64,000 nucleotides of DNA from Palsa-504 sp963767565 (GTDB taxonomy: Bacteria; Actinomycetota; Actinomycetes; Streptosporangiales; Streptosporangiaceae), in NCBI GenBank assembly GCA_963767565.1, contig CAVYEG010000017.1:62001-126000 (forward strand), written 5' to 3'. The first letter of the stretch is position 1; each line of letters starts with the position of its first letter. Of this stretch, positions 28,374 to 38,450 are shown in pieces. Position numbers and translations under genes: made by a program. Under the pieces are notes generated by a model. It was not told the DNA's origin, made no database searches, and saw nothing but the letters and a program-made list of their open reading frames with translations.

Positions 28374-28955
28374 ATGAACGAGAACCATGCGAAGCTAATG
28401 GGCAGCGCGGAGTGGTTCGCGCACATCCAGGACGAGGTGCTGCCGCAGGCCACCGCGGGCGTCGAGCTGGGCCAGGACCTGCTCGAGCTCGGGCCGGGCC
28501 AGGCTGCGGCCACCGACTGGCTGCGGCACCGGGTGCGACGCCTGGTCGCGGTGGAGCACGAGCCCGAGGCGGCGGCCGCGCTGGCGGAACGGTACGCGGG
28601 CAGCAACGTGGAGGTGGTGACCGGCGACGCGGCCGCGCTCGGCTACCCGGACGCGTCGTTCGACACCGTGGCGACCTTCACCATGCTGCACCACGTGCCC
28701 ACCCGCGCGCTGCAGGACCGGGTGCTGGCCGAGGCGTTCCGGGTGCTGCGCCCGGGCGGGGTGTTCCTCGGCTCGGACAGCCTGCCCAGCGACGGGCTGC
28801 ACCAGTTCCACGAGGGCGACGTCTACAACCCGCTTGAGCCCGCGGCGTTCCTGACCCGGCTGCAGGTCACCGGGTTCGCCGCGATCACCCTGGCCGTGGA
28901 CTACAACCTGGTGTTCACGGCCCGTAAGGAAGGCCCAGACTCGGCCGCGTGCTAA
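28374..28955 (+). CDS. Class I SAM-dependent methyltransferase
   Basis: A 193-residue methyltransferase with motif I LLELGPGQ, an acidic end of strand two (VAVEHEPE), motif II VEVVTGDAAALGYPDASFD and post-motif FRVLRPGGVFLGSDS. The substrate is unknown. The start follows cggagg. It lies divergent to the AraC-type regulator with a very short shared promoter region. Confidence 0.9.
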   Translation: MNENHAKLMGSAEWFAHIQDEVLPQATAGVELGQDLLELGPGQAAATDWLRHRVRRLVAVEHEPEAAAALAERYAGSNVEVVTGDAAALGYPDASFDTVATFTMLHHVPTRALQDRVLAEAFRVLRPGGVFLGSDSLPSDGLHQFHEGDVYNPLEPAAFLTRLQVTGFAAITLAVDYNLVFTARKEGPDSAAC

Positions 28956-29039
28956 GGCCGGCTTTCGGCTGAGGGCAGGCCCGCCGGGCGCCGCCACGCA
29001 GTAGCCTCGCGTGGAGTGGCACCTAGCGGAGGGAGCTCT

Positions 29040-30164
29040 GTGTTTCACGCCACCAGCCTGGGCCTGCTCGACTCCGGTGGTTCGCTGACCGGGAGCTGCG
29101 GCGACAACCCGGGCATCGCCTGCCGCCTGACCTGGGACCTCACGCACAGCACGAACGCGGCGCAGGTGGTCCGGGTCTACCTGGCCGGGCCGGTCTACCA
29201 GGGCCTGCGGATCGCGTTCGTCATCGTGCTGGCCTTGCTGTTCCGGTTCATCCTGCACCGGGTGATCAACAAGATCACCGAGCGGGCGGCAACCGCGTCG
29301 CTGCCGGTGGCCGCGAACGGCCGCGCGCACAAGGCGGCCGCCGCGGTCCACATGGGCGGCACCGAGCGGCGCGAGCAGCGGGCCCGGGCCCTCGGGTCGA
29401 TCCTGCGCAGCGGGGTCTCCATCGTCGTGTTCGGGATCGCCACCCTGACCGTCCTCGGTGACCTGGGCGTCAACCTGACCCCGCTGCTGCTGAGCACCAC
29501 CGTGCTGGGGGTGGCGCTCGGGTTCGGTGCGCAGAACCTGGTGCGGGACTACCTGTCCGGCATCCTGATGCTGGTCGAGGACCACTACGGGGTCGGGGAC
29601 ACGATCAACCTTAAGGACGCGACCGGAACGGTCGAGGCGATGACGCTGCTCACTACCCGGCTGCGCGACGTCAACGGCGTGGTCTGGCACGTCAGGAACG
29701 GCACCATCGAGAGCGTGGGCAACGAGTCGCAGGGCTGGTCCCGGGCGGTCATCGACTACCCGGTGCCCTACGAGGAGGACCTGGGCCGCATCCGGATCCT
29801 GATGGAGCGGGCCGCGGGCAGCCTGTTCACCGAGCGCGGCTGGCGCGAGCTGATGCTGGAAAAGCCCGAGGTGTGGGGGGCCCAGGAGCTGTCCGGCCGC
29901 GAGGTGACGATGCGCATCGTGGCCAAGACCGCGCCCATGCGCCAGTGGGAGGTGGCACGGGAGCTGCGGGCCCGGGTCAAGGCGGCGCTGGACGCGGCGG
30001 GGGTGGCCCCGGCCGGCCCGGACACGATCGTGATCACCGCGCCGCCCGCGATACCCTCGGGGGACGAGCGAGGAACGAGCGAGGACCCTCCGCGAGCCGA
30101 AGGGGCGCCGGCGCCGAGTGGACTGACGAGCGAGGAACGAGCGAGGAGGGAAGGAGGCGCCTGA
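29040..30164 (+). CDS. MscS family mechanosensitive channel
   Basis: A 374-residue membrane protein. Three helices are visible: about 50-70 (GLRIAFVIVLALLFRFIL), about 120-145 (SGVSIVVFGIATLTVLGDL) and the pore helix in LLSTTVLGVALGFGAQNLVRD, where the GFGAQ/LV pattern marks MscS. The beta domain follows (DHYGVGDTI, VEAMTLLTTRLRDVNG). The frame is open from 29016, but the GTG at 29040 has the strong site ggaggga at the right distance. The polar C-terminal tail contains part of the 23-bp direct repeat. It would release solutes on osmotic downshock. Confidence 0.93.
   Translation: MFHATSLGLLDSGGSLTGSCGDNPGIACRLTWDLTHSTNAAQVVRVYLAGPVYQGLRIAFVIVLALLFRFILHRVINKITERAATASLPVAANGRAHKAAAAVHMGGTERREQRARALGSILRSGVSIVVFGIATLTVLGDLGVNLTPLLLSTTVLGVALGFGAQNLVRDYLSGILMLVEDHYGVGDTINLKDATGTVEAMTLLTTRLRDVNGVVWHVRNGTIESVGNESQGWSRAVIDYPVPYEEDLGRIRILMERAAGSLFTERGWRELMLEKPEVWGAQELSGREVTMRIVAKTAPMRQWEVARELRARVKAALDAAGVAPAGPDTIVITAPPAIPSGDERGTSEDPPRAEGAPAPSGLTSEERARREGGA
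30063..30147. repeat. 23-bp direct repeat pair at the mscS 3' end
   Basis: A 23-base unit starting gacgagcgaggaacg occurs perfectly at 30063-30085 and 30125-30147; each is itself built of repeated cgagcgagga. It lies within the last codons of mscS. I recall similar GAGCGAGGAACGAGCGAGGA elements scattered in other actinobacterial genomes, so it may be a dispersed repeat. Confidence 0.8.
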
Positions 30165-30181
30165 AAGGCGCTCCGGAGCGA

Positions 30182-30610
30182 GTGGAAGAACAGAGCCAGC
30201 CGACCAGCTTCTACGAGGCCGTGGGCGGGGAAGAGACGTTCCGCCGCCTCGTCCACCGGTTCTACCAGAGCGTGGCGGATGATCCGGTGCTGCGGCCGGT
30301 CTACCCGGCGCGGGACCTCGGTCCGGCCGAGGAGCACCTGCGGCTGTTCCTCATGCAGTACTGGGGCGGGCCGCGGACCTACGACGAGCTGCGCGGGCAT
30401 CCCCGGCTGCGGATGCGGCACGCCAGGTTCACGATCGGCGAAGCCGAGCGGGACGCCTGGCTGCACCACATGCGGGTGGCGCTGGACGAGCTCGAGCTTG
30501 ACCAGGCGCTGGACGCGCAGCTCTGGGATTACCTGGTCATGGCGGCGCACAGCCTGCTCAACGTGGATCCCGCCCACGGGCGGCCAGACCTGGGCCTGAC
30601 GTCGGCTTAA
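30182..30610 (+). CDS. glbO: Truncated haemoglobin, group II (GlbO type)
   Basis: A 142-residue 2-on-2 globin. The N-terminal TSFYEAVGGEETFRRLVHRF and PVYP motifs, the HPRLRMRHARFTIG segment carrying the proximal-His helix region, and YLVMAAHSLLN at the end match actinobacterial GlbO. It binds oxygen or NO in the cytoplasm. I chose the GTG at 30182, 17 bases after the mscS stop; the open frame extends upstream but only as a shadow of mscS. The ribosome site is weak (ggag), so coupling to mscS translation is possible. Confidence 0.93.
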   Translation: MEEQSQPTSFYEAVGGEETFRRLVHRFYQSVADDPVLRPVYPARDLGPAEEHLRLFLMQYWGGPRTYDELRGHPRLRMRHARFTIGEAERDAWLHHMRVALDELELDQALDAQLWDYLVMAAHSLLNVDPAHGRPDLGLTSA

Positions 30611-31011
30611 GCGACCCGGCCGGTGACGTCGTATAGATGGTGCCCCGGGTCGTGGGCGAAGTACCTGGCGAAGGTCGCCACGGTGAAACGGGCGCGGTGG
30701 TACCGAATCGAATAAATCCGAATGTCCATTTCTGCTGGTATTTGGGCTGTACCGAACGGGCCGACCGAACGCTGCGTTCCCTGGGAAGACGTTGACCTCA
30801 TATTGGTCCAAGTGCGAAACTCAGGTGTCTAATGCGCCTAGGCCTGAGCGGGCCCAGTGGCCGATATAGCCCCTGACCGCACGGCAGGAAGCGCTTCCAT
30901 GTAGTCGAGCACGGTTGAGCGGCCGCTAGAACGGCCGGGGGGGACGGTACTTGTGCGACAGGGAAGTACCGCCTGCCCTGACACCGAAGCTGCTCATCGC
31001 TTAACCGAAAG
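30611..31011. other. Intergenic region before the membrane-protein/kinase pair
   Basis: About 400 bases. A short leftward frame (30607-30801, 64 codons) ends on the glbO stop; its last 40 residues look protein-like but match no family I know, so it is not called. The segment 30700-30840 is less GC-rich and may hold promoters. No repeats or hairpins of note. Confidence 0.4.
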
Positions 31012-32013
31012 ATGGTTCAGATGGGTGAAGGGTCATCCGGGTATGGTCCCGTGCCGCCGGGCGATGACGATGACGTCGAGGTAACGCACCCTTACCGGGG
31101 GCGCGACCAGGCCATGGGGTCCCAGCGCACGGAACCGACCGTGCCTTCGCGTCAGCCGCCGCCGCCTGATGCCGCGCCGCCGTGGGAGTCCACGTACGTG
31201 CCGCCGCGCCAGCCGGCGCCGGGCGGTTCGCAGCCGCCGCCCCCGACGTACGTGCCGCCACGCCAGCCGCCGCCGGGCGCCGTGTCGCACCAGCCGCCGA
31301 CGTACATCGCCCCGCGCCAGCCCGGGGCGGGCAGCGGGCAGTACGGCCAGTACCAGCCGCCGCCTCCGACGTATGTCCAGCCTGCGCAGTCTCAGCAGTC
31401 CGCGTCCGCGTACGACATGCAGACTCAGATGTCGGCGGGCGGGCCGCCGCCGGTCGTTCCGCCGCCGATGGCTCCGCCGCCCGGCCCGCCCCGTCCGCCC
31501 GGTCCCCCGCCGCCCGGGTCGGACATGGTCCGGTACGGTCCCGGGGTGCCCGAGAGCCAGGCCGGGGTGACGGCCGAGCAGGTCTGGCGCACGGGCCGCA
31601 TGCCCGAGCCGGCCAGGCGCCCGCGCCGGCTGCGCCGGGTGGCCGGCACCGCTTTGACCGTGCTCCTGCTCGCGGCGGCCGCCGTGGTGCTGTTCCTGCG
31701 CTTCCATCACGCGCCGTTCCACACCAGCGGCGCGTCCATTACCGGAGAGACCAAGTCCGGGTGCGCGGTGAACGTGACCGGCAAGATCGACACCAACGGA
31801 GCGGCCGGGACGGTCACCTACCAGTGGGTGTTCCAGCCCCAGGCGGAGGCGCCCCAGCCGCAGAGCCAGACGGTCGTGTCGGGACAGCACTCGCTGTTCG
31901 TGACCGTGGCGGTCGAGGGCCAGGGCCACGGCAGCGCGTCCCAGAAGGTGACCCTGCAGGTCCTCAGCCCCGACCCGGCGAGTGCCCCGACCGAAGTAAC
32001 CATCAACTGCTGA
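31012..32013 (+). CDS. Pro-rich single-pass membrane protein with extracellular beta domain
   Basis: A 333-residue protein. Residues 1-190 are Pro/Gln/Gly-rich, with repeated TYVPPRQP-type blocks. A membrane helix lies at about 212-229 (TALTVLLLAAAAVVLFL), and the extracellular C-terminus of about 100 residues (GCAVNVTGKIDTNGAAGTVTY through a final NC) looks like an Ig-like beta sandwich closed by a disulfide between the two Cys. An ATG at 31021 is an equal start. It sits 74 bases upstream of a Ser/Thr kinase gene and is a plausible substrate or partner. No known family is recognised. Confidence 0.75.
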   Translation: MVQMGEGSSGYGPVPPGDDDDVEVTHPYRGRDQAMGSQRTEPTVPSRQPPPPDAAPPWESTYVPPRQPAPGGSQPPPPTYVPPRQPPPGAVSHQPPTYIAPRQPGAGSGQYGQYQPPPPTYVQPAQSQQSASAYDMQTQMSAGGPPPVVPPPMAPPPGPPRPPGPPPPGSDMVRYGPGVPESQAGVTAEQVWRTGRMPEPARRPRRLRRVAGTALTVLLLAAAAVVLFLRFHHAPFHTSGASITGETKSGCAVNVTGKIDTNGAAGTVTYQWVFQPQAEAPQPQSQTVVSGQHSLFVTVAVEGQGHGSASQKVTLQVLSPDPASAPTEVTINC

Positions 32014-32087
32014 CGTAGGACGGCGGCCAGACCGCCTGCTACAGAACGTAACGCCCCGGCCCCAAACCCGAAGGGAGCAGATCTGCT

Positions 32088-33413
32088 ATGGCCGAGTGGG
32101 ATGTTCCCGGTTACACCGAGCTGAAGAAGCTGGGCGCGGGCGGGTTCGGTGATGTGGTGCTGGCCCGGCACGATGTGACGGGTACCCGGGTGGCGATCAA
32201 GTACCTGAAGGCGGAACTGCTGTCGGACCCGGAGTTCGCTGAGTTGTTCCGCGGCGAGGCAGCGGTGCTTGGCTCGCTGGACGACCCGAACGTGGTCCGG
32301 CTGTATGAGTACATCGAGTCAGCCGAGGGCGCGGCCATCGTCATGGAGCTCGTCGACGGGGTCTCGCTGCGCCAGATCCTGGGCAATCAGGGCAAGACGA
32401 CCCCCGAGGCGGCGCTGGTCGTGCTGCAGGGGTCGCTGCTCGGCCTGGCCGCGGCGCACCGGCGGGGCGTGGTGCACCGGGATTACAAGCCGGAGAACGT
32501 GCTGGTCGACGGGACGGGCGCCAGCAAGCTGACGGACTTCGGCATCGCGGCCCGGGCCGGGGACCGGGCGATCCCGGCCGGCACGCTGGTGTACGCGCCG
32601 CCGGAGCAGTTCGCCGGCGCGCCGGCCAGCCCGGCCACCGACGTGTACGCGGCGACCGCGACATTTTATGAGTGCCTGACCGGGCGGCCGCCGTTCGTCG
32701 GGAACACCGCCGAGAAGCTGATGCGCCAGCATCAGGTCGAGCCGGTGCCGCTGGAGCCGGTGCCCGAGCCGCTGCGGCCGCTGGTCGAGGCGGGCATGGC
32801 CAAGGAACCCCAGCGGCGGCCCACCGACGGCACCACGTTCGTGGCCGCCCTCCAGGCGGCCGCGGTCGGCGAGTACGGCCCGGACTGGGAGGAGCGCGGC
32901 CGGTCGAAGCTGGGCGAGGCGGCGCTGCTGCTGGCGGCGTTGTGGCCGTCCGGCAGGCCGCCCGCGGTCGACGGTTTCACGGTGGAGCGGATCCCGCTGT
33001 GGCGACGCTCCAAGATGATCAAGGTCGCCTTCGTGGCCGCCGTGGTGATCGTGGTGGCGGCGGCCGGGACGGCGCTGGCCGCCACCCGCCTGACCAAGTC
33101 CACCGTCCCCCTCCACCTCAGCCAGCCGCCCGCGGCGACGCAGCACGTCTCGCTCCAGGCGACCTCGACCTCGGTATCGCCGTCGCCGTCACCTTCACCG
33201 TCGCCGACGCCATCGCCGACCACGGCGCCCGCGGTCACGCCGACGTTCGGGGCGCCGTCGCCTCCGCCCGCTACGTCGGCGAAGCCGACGAAGAAGCCCA
33301 CGCCGAAGCCGTCCCCGTCGCCGACGCCGACGTCTGCAGCACCGTCGACCTCACCGCCGTTTTCGCCTAGCTATTCGCCGACCCCGACTTGTCCCCCGTC
33401 GCGATGCGGATAG
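32088..33413 (+). CDS. Transmembrane Ser/Thr protein kinase
   Basis: A 441-residue PknB-type kinase. The Gly loop GAGGFGDV is at 16-23, catalytic Lys38 in VAIKYL, Glu57 in the C-helix, HRDYKPEN (130-137) with catalytic Asp132, DFG at 150-152, and a shortened APPEQ (170-174) instead of the usual APE. The domain ends near 260. One membrane helix lies at about 312-332, and the extracellular tail is a Ser/Pro/Thr/Ala-rich stalk without PASTA or other sensor domains. It is probably co-transcribed with the Pro-rich membrane protein upstream. Confidence 0.93.
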   Translation: MAEWDVPGYTELKKLGAGGFGDVVLARHDVTGTRVAIKYLKAELLSDPEFAELFRGEAAVLGSLDDPNVVRLYEYIESAEGAAIVMELVDGVSLRQILGNQGKTTPEAALVVLQGSLLGLAAAHRRGVVHRDYKPENVLVDGTGASKLTDFGIAARAGDRAIPAGTLVYAPPEQFAGAPASPATDVYAATATFYECLTGRPPFVGNTAEKLMRQHQVEPVPLEPVPEPLRPLVEAGMAKEPQRRPTDGTTFVAALQAAAVGEYGPDWEERGRSKLGEAALLLAALWPSGRPPAVDGFTVERIPLWRRSKMIKVAFVAAVVIVVAAAGTALAATRLTKSTVPLHLSQPPAATQHVSLQATSTSVSPSPSPSPSPTPSPTTAPAVTPTFGAPSPPPATSAKPTKKPTPKPSPSPTPTSAAPSTSPPFSPSYSPTPTCPPSRCG

Positions 33414-33495
33414 TCCAGTAGTCGTCATGCGGCGAGGGGCGCGGGTCAGGCCCGCGCCCCTCGTGCCCTCGTGCCCCTCGTGCCGTGACCGGGGT

Positions 33496-33669
33496 TCAGC
33501 CGGCTGGGGTGAGGATCTCCATCAGGTGGCCGTCCGGGTCGCGGAAGTACGTGCCCCGGCGGCCGTTACTGCGGTAGATCTGGCCAGCCTGCTGGCAGGC
33601 GGGGTCGGCGAAGTAGGTGACGCCGCCCTGCTTGATGCGCCCGAAGATCACCACGTCCAGGATTAGACG
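33496..33669 (-). pseudogene. C-terminal remnant of a VOC/glyoxalase-family gene
   Basis: Read leftward, 57 codons are open, ending FRDPDGHLMEILTPAG and a stop at 33496-33498. The segment GGVTYFADPAC...GTYFRDPDGHLMEIL is the C-terminal half of a vicinal-oxygen-chelate protein (glyoxalase/bleomycin-resistance fold). There is no start codon in frame and a stop (TGA) sits just upstream at 33670-33672, inside the marR promoter region. The N-terminal half is deleted, so this is a broken gene. Confidence 0.78.
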
Positions 33670-33710
33670 TCAAACACTTAGAAGCCTACGTTCTGTGCTA
33701 GGCTGACGGC

Positions 33711-34196
33711 ATGTCACGACCGGTACGCCTGCCGATCGGCCTGCGGCTCAGCCAGACGGCCCGCACCGTCAGCCGCGCGTTCGAAGAGGTTCTCGAGGAG
33801 GCAGGCGGCACGCTGCCGATCTGGCTGATCCTGCTCAACCTGAAGATCCGCAAGCCGGGCAACCAGCGGGAGCTGGCCGAGGCGGTGGGGGTTCGCGAGG
33901 CCACGCTGACGTACCACCTCAACGCCATGGACGCCCGCGGCCTGGTCACCCGCACCCGGGACAGCGCCAACCGCCGGATTCACGTGGTCGAGCTGACCGA
34001 GGCGGGCGAGGCCCTGTTCGTCCAGATGCAGCAGGCCGCCCTCGCCTTCGACACCAGGCTCCGGGGCGGCCTGACCGAGGCGGACCTGGATACCCTGGGC
34101 GGCCTGCTCGGCCAGCTCGCCGCCAACGTGGGCGGACCCGGCGAGGAGGGCGCGCCCTGGGCGGGCCTGGCCGAGCCGCGCAAGAACCTCAGCTAG
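33711..34196 (+). CDS. MarR family transcriptional regulator
   Basis: A 161-residue winged-helix regulator: the recognition region is NQRELAEAVGVREATLTYHLNAMDARG (seen as ELAEAVGV and TYHLNAMDARGLV), followed by the wing (TRDSANRRIHVVELT) and a C-terminal dimerisation helix. Its promoter region overlaps the truncated VOC gene, so the deletion that broke that gene may also have changed this promoter. Its target is unknown. Confidence 0.92.
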   Translation: MSRPVRLPIGLRLSQTARTVSRAFEEVLEEAGGTLPIWLILLNLKIRKPGNQRELAEAVGVREATLTYHLNAMDARGLVTRTRDSANRRIHVVELTEAGEALFVQMQQAALAFDTRLRGGLTEADLDTLGGLLGQLAANVGGPGEEGAPWAGLAEPRKNLS

Positions 34197-34241
34197 CGCG
34201 GCCGCTACCATCGCGGTCCGGTCGTTCTTCCGGCTGGTCGG

Positions 34242-35906
<1,665 letters not shown>

Positions 35907-35916
35907 ACAAGCAAGC

Positions 35917-37263
35917 CTACGGGCATGCGTCAGTTGCCGCGTCACCCTGTTTATCCGGCTGAGCGGCCGGCAGCTCCTGGGCCGCCGCGTACAGGCGCAC
36001 CAGGTTCCGGCCGTCGTCCTTGGCCCGGTACAGCGCCAGGTCGGCCGCGGCGAGCAGCTCGAACAGGTCGCTGCCGTGCTGGCCGAGTACCGCCACGCCG
36101 ATCGAGACCGTGACGCTGATGCTCGCCTGGGCGGCGGCCACGCTCAGCAGCCCGGCGCTGCTGCGCAGCCGCTCGGCGATCCGGCAGGCGCCGTCGGCGT
36201 CGGTGCGCGGCAGCAGGACGGTGAACTCCTCCCCGCCGAACCGGCCCACCACGTCAGACTCGCGCACCTGCTGCCGCAGCTCGGTGGCCAGGGCGCGCAG
36301 GACGTCGTCCCCGATGAGGTGGCCGTGGCTGTCGTTGACGCGCTTGAAGTGATCGACATCCACCAGCAGCAGGGCCAGCGGGGCGCCCGCGGCCTGGGCC
36401 CGGGCCACTGCGGCGTCGGCCTCGCGCTGCCAGGCGGTGGCGTTCAGCAACCCGGTCTTCGGGTCAGTGCGAGCCGCGGCCGCCAGCTGCTGGTGCATCA
36501 GGCTGCGCTGCAGCAGGATGACCGGCGGGAGGGCCACCAGGAGCAGCACGAAGCTCAGGGCGCAGGTGACCGCGACCAGGATGCCGATGCAGGTCTCGGT
36601 CAGGTCGAGCAGCAGCCTCTCCCGGTCCCAGAGCAGCTTTCTGAGCGGTGTATCCGGCTCGGCCAGGTGCGCGGCGACCGCGATGATGCCCGTGTTGAGC
36701 ACGGCGAACAGGACCGCGCAGCCGATCGCGGTCAGCACCACGGTCGGCCGGGTCAGCCAGGTGTGCGAGCCATTCAGGCTGACGCGTATCGCGTCGGGCA
36801 CGGCCAGGCGGAAGGTGGCCGAGGCGGCCGCGCCGGCCAGCCCGAGCGCGGCCGAGCTGAACACCCGGCGGTAGAGCGGTATCCGCCGAGCCCGCAGGAA
36901 CAGCACCAGCCCGATCACGCAGGGCGCGAGCAGGGCGTACACCGGCGGCAGCAGCAGCGCGATCGGCAGCCACCACGCCGACAGCAGGTCCCGCGACACG
37001 CCTGACGGCTGGCCGAGCCGCCGGATGGCCTCGATGCAGATCACCGCGGCGGCCAGCAGCGCGGCGAACAGGGCCACGTTGTCCATCCGGAGCGGAGTGC
37101 GGGCGAGTTCCCAGCCGATCAGGGCCAGGGCGCAGGCGAGCACGGCCAGCACATACACGATCAGTGACAGGGGCATGCTCAGCAGGGGCCAGCACCATGG
37201 CCACCTGATCAGACGCCTCAGCCCCCGCTGGCGTCGTCCGATCGCCTCTTGAACTGCTGACAT
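35917..37263 (-). CDS. Membrane-bound diguanylate cyclase (GGDEF)
   Basis: A 448-residue protein with five to six N-terminal membrane helices (about residues 22-260) and a C-terminal GGDEF domain. The active site is GGEEF (343-347), preceded exactly five residues upstream by RESD, so the RxxD inhibitory I-site is intact and product inhibition by c-di-GMP is expected. The metal ligands in DVDHFKRVND are present. I chose the ATG at 37263 because ggcggagg precedes it; an open GTG start at 37290 lacks support. It lies directly upstream of ettA on the same strand. Confidence 0.93.
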   Translation of the reverse strand: MSAVQEAIGRRQRGLRRLIRWPWCWPLLSMPLSLIVYVLAVLACALALIGWELARTPLRMDNVALFAALLAAAVICIEAIRRLGQPSGVSRDLLSAWWLPIALLLPPVYALLAPCVIGLVLFLRARRIPLYRRVFSSAALGLAGAAASATFRLAVPDAIRVSLNGSHTWLTRPTVVLTAIGCAVLFAVLNTGIIAVAAHLAEPDTPLRKLLWDRERLLLDLTETCIGILVAVTCALSFVLLLVALPPVILLQRSLMHQQLAAAARTDPKTGLLNATAWQREADAAVARAQAAGAPLALLLVDVDHFKRVNDSHGHLIGDDVLRALATELRQQVRESDVVGRFGGEEFTVLLPRTDADGACRIAERLRSSAGLLSVAAAQASISVTVSIGVAVLGQHGSDLFELLAAADLALYRAKDDGRNLVRLYAAAQELPAAQPDKQGDAATDACP

Positions 37264-37631
37264 GCCTCCGCCTATCGTGAGCCAGGCCACCGCGAACCCG
37301 AGATCTGAGGTCCGGCCATCACGTTAGGTAACATTATAGATGCGAGGAGTACCGACGTGGCGGCAAACGGGTATGTTGACTGGCGCGGCTGCGGCCGCGG
37401 ATTCACGCAGGTGGTTTGGCCTGCTTCGCGTCCTGCGGCGGGATTTCAGGCGCCCGCGCGGGAGGATCCGGGAGTCCCCGGGGAGCGAGGAGCAGACACA
37501 CCCGTAGCGTTACGGAGGGTACTGCTGGTGCCGCGGGAGCGGCTACGCTACGATGCCAGACGTAACCGCTCCGTTCGGCACCCCGACCTGAGGAGAGTGG
37601 ACCGGTGCGAGGCGTTATCTGGACCTAGCAC
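37264..37631. other. Intergenic region between ssb and the diguanylate cyclase
   Basis: About 368 bases between two leftward genes. It contains a small palindrome ccgta-gcgt-tacgg at 37502-37515 and a longer imperfect stem (ggagcggctac at 37536-37546 with gtaaccgctcc at 37562-37572) that may form a terminator for the ssb transcript. The part near 37320-37350 is AT-richer and may hold the cyclase promoter. A 93-codon rightward frame there has no family features. Confidence 0.5.
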
Positions 37632-38222
37632 TCAGTAGGACACTGGCGGCGCCGTGACGTCGGCCGCCTGGCCTTCCCCGAGTGCTTGCGCGGCGAACTC
37701 GGCCTCGTTGAGGCCATCGCCTAGTTCCTGTTCGAACCGCTCCATCGCCTCTTCGTCCACGTCGTCGATCATGTCGTTCTCGTCCGCCAGGTCGCGCTCG
37801 CCAGCCGGGCCCGGGGCTCCGTGGCCGGCCGGGTCGCCGTCGACGATGACCGGCTGGGGACGCTGGCGCATGTAGTTGGCTACGCCGCGGTTCAGGTCAT
37901 GCCCGACGGTATCGGCCACGATGTCGACCACCGTCCTGGTCTGCCCGTTCTTGTCATCGTAGGTCCGGGACCGCAGCCGCCCCTTGACCACGACCGGGTC
38001 GCCCTTGCGCAGGCTGGCCCGCACGTGATCGCCCAGCCGGCGCCAGCAGCTGACGCTGAAGTACGAAGTATCGCCATCGCGCCATTCGTTCGTCGCCCTG
38101 TCCTGCACCCGCCTGGTCGTGCCGATCCGCAGGTCGGTAACCCTGGTGCCGTCCTTGGTCAAGCGCTGAATCGGGTCCTGGGCCACGAAGCCGACCACGG
38201 TGGCGTATCCGCCTTGACTCAT
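37632..38222 (-). CDS. ssb: Single-stranded DNA-binding protein
   Basis: A 196-residue protein with an N-terminal OB fold (YATVVGFVAQDPIQRLTKDG, TSYFSVSCWRRLGDHV, KGDPVVVKGRLRSRTY) followed by an acidic C-terminal region. It lacks the classical DDIPF C-terminal tip, ending in APPVSY, so it resembles the second, SsbB-like paralogue of mycelial actinobacteria. The ATG at 38222 follows aaggagg; the frame open to 38393 is not supported. The position next to ettA is, as I recall, conserved in this phylum. Confidence 0.92.
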   Translation of the reverse strand: MSQGGYATVVGFVAQDPIQRLTKDGTRVTDLRIGTTRRVQDRATNEWRDGDTSYFSVSCWRRLGDHVRASLRKGDPVVVKGRLRSRTYDDKNGQTRTVVDIVADTVGHDLNRGVANYMRQRPQPVIVDGDPAGHGAPGPAGERDLADENDMIDDVDEEAMERFEQELGDGLNEAEFAAQALGEGQAADVTAPPVSY

Positions 38223-38450
38223 CACGTTCCTCCTTGGGCTGCCCGGCGGCCTGACGCCACCGGTCCTCCCACGGTGGCGCGGCCACAGCGCTCCGCGGCG
38301 GACCAGCCGGACGCCTGTGGATAACTCGGGCGAAGTGCACGTACCTGTGGACAACCACTTGCCATTCGCATGGCGTTGCGGGATGATACGCACCCTTTGG
38401 CGCCTCGGGCGTCGAAACGGCGCCGGGGTTACGAGACGGGGCCCGGGGGC

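Noticed and set aside
30607..30801. 64-codon leftward frame ending on the glbO stop
   Set aside because: Could be a small gene, but I see no family match and no ribosome site; the evidence is too thin to call.
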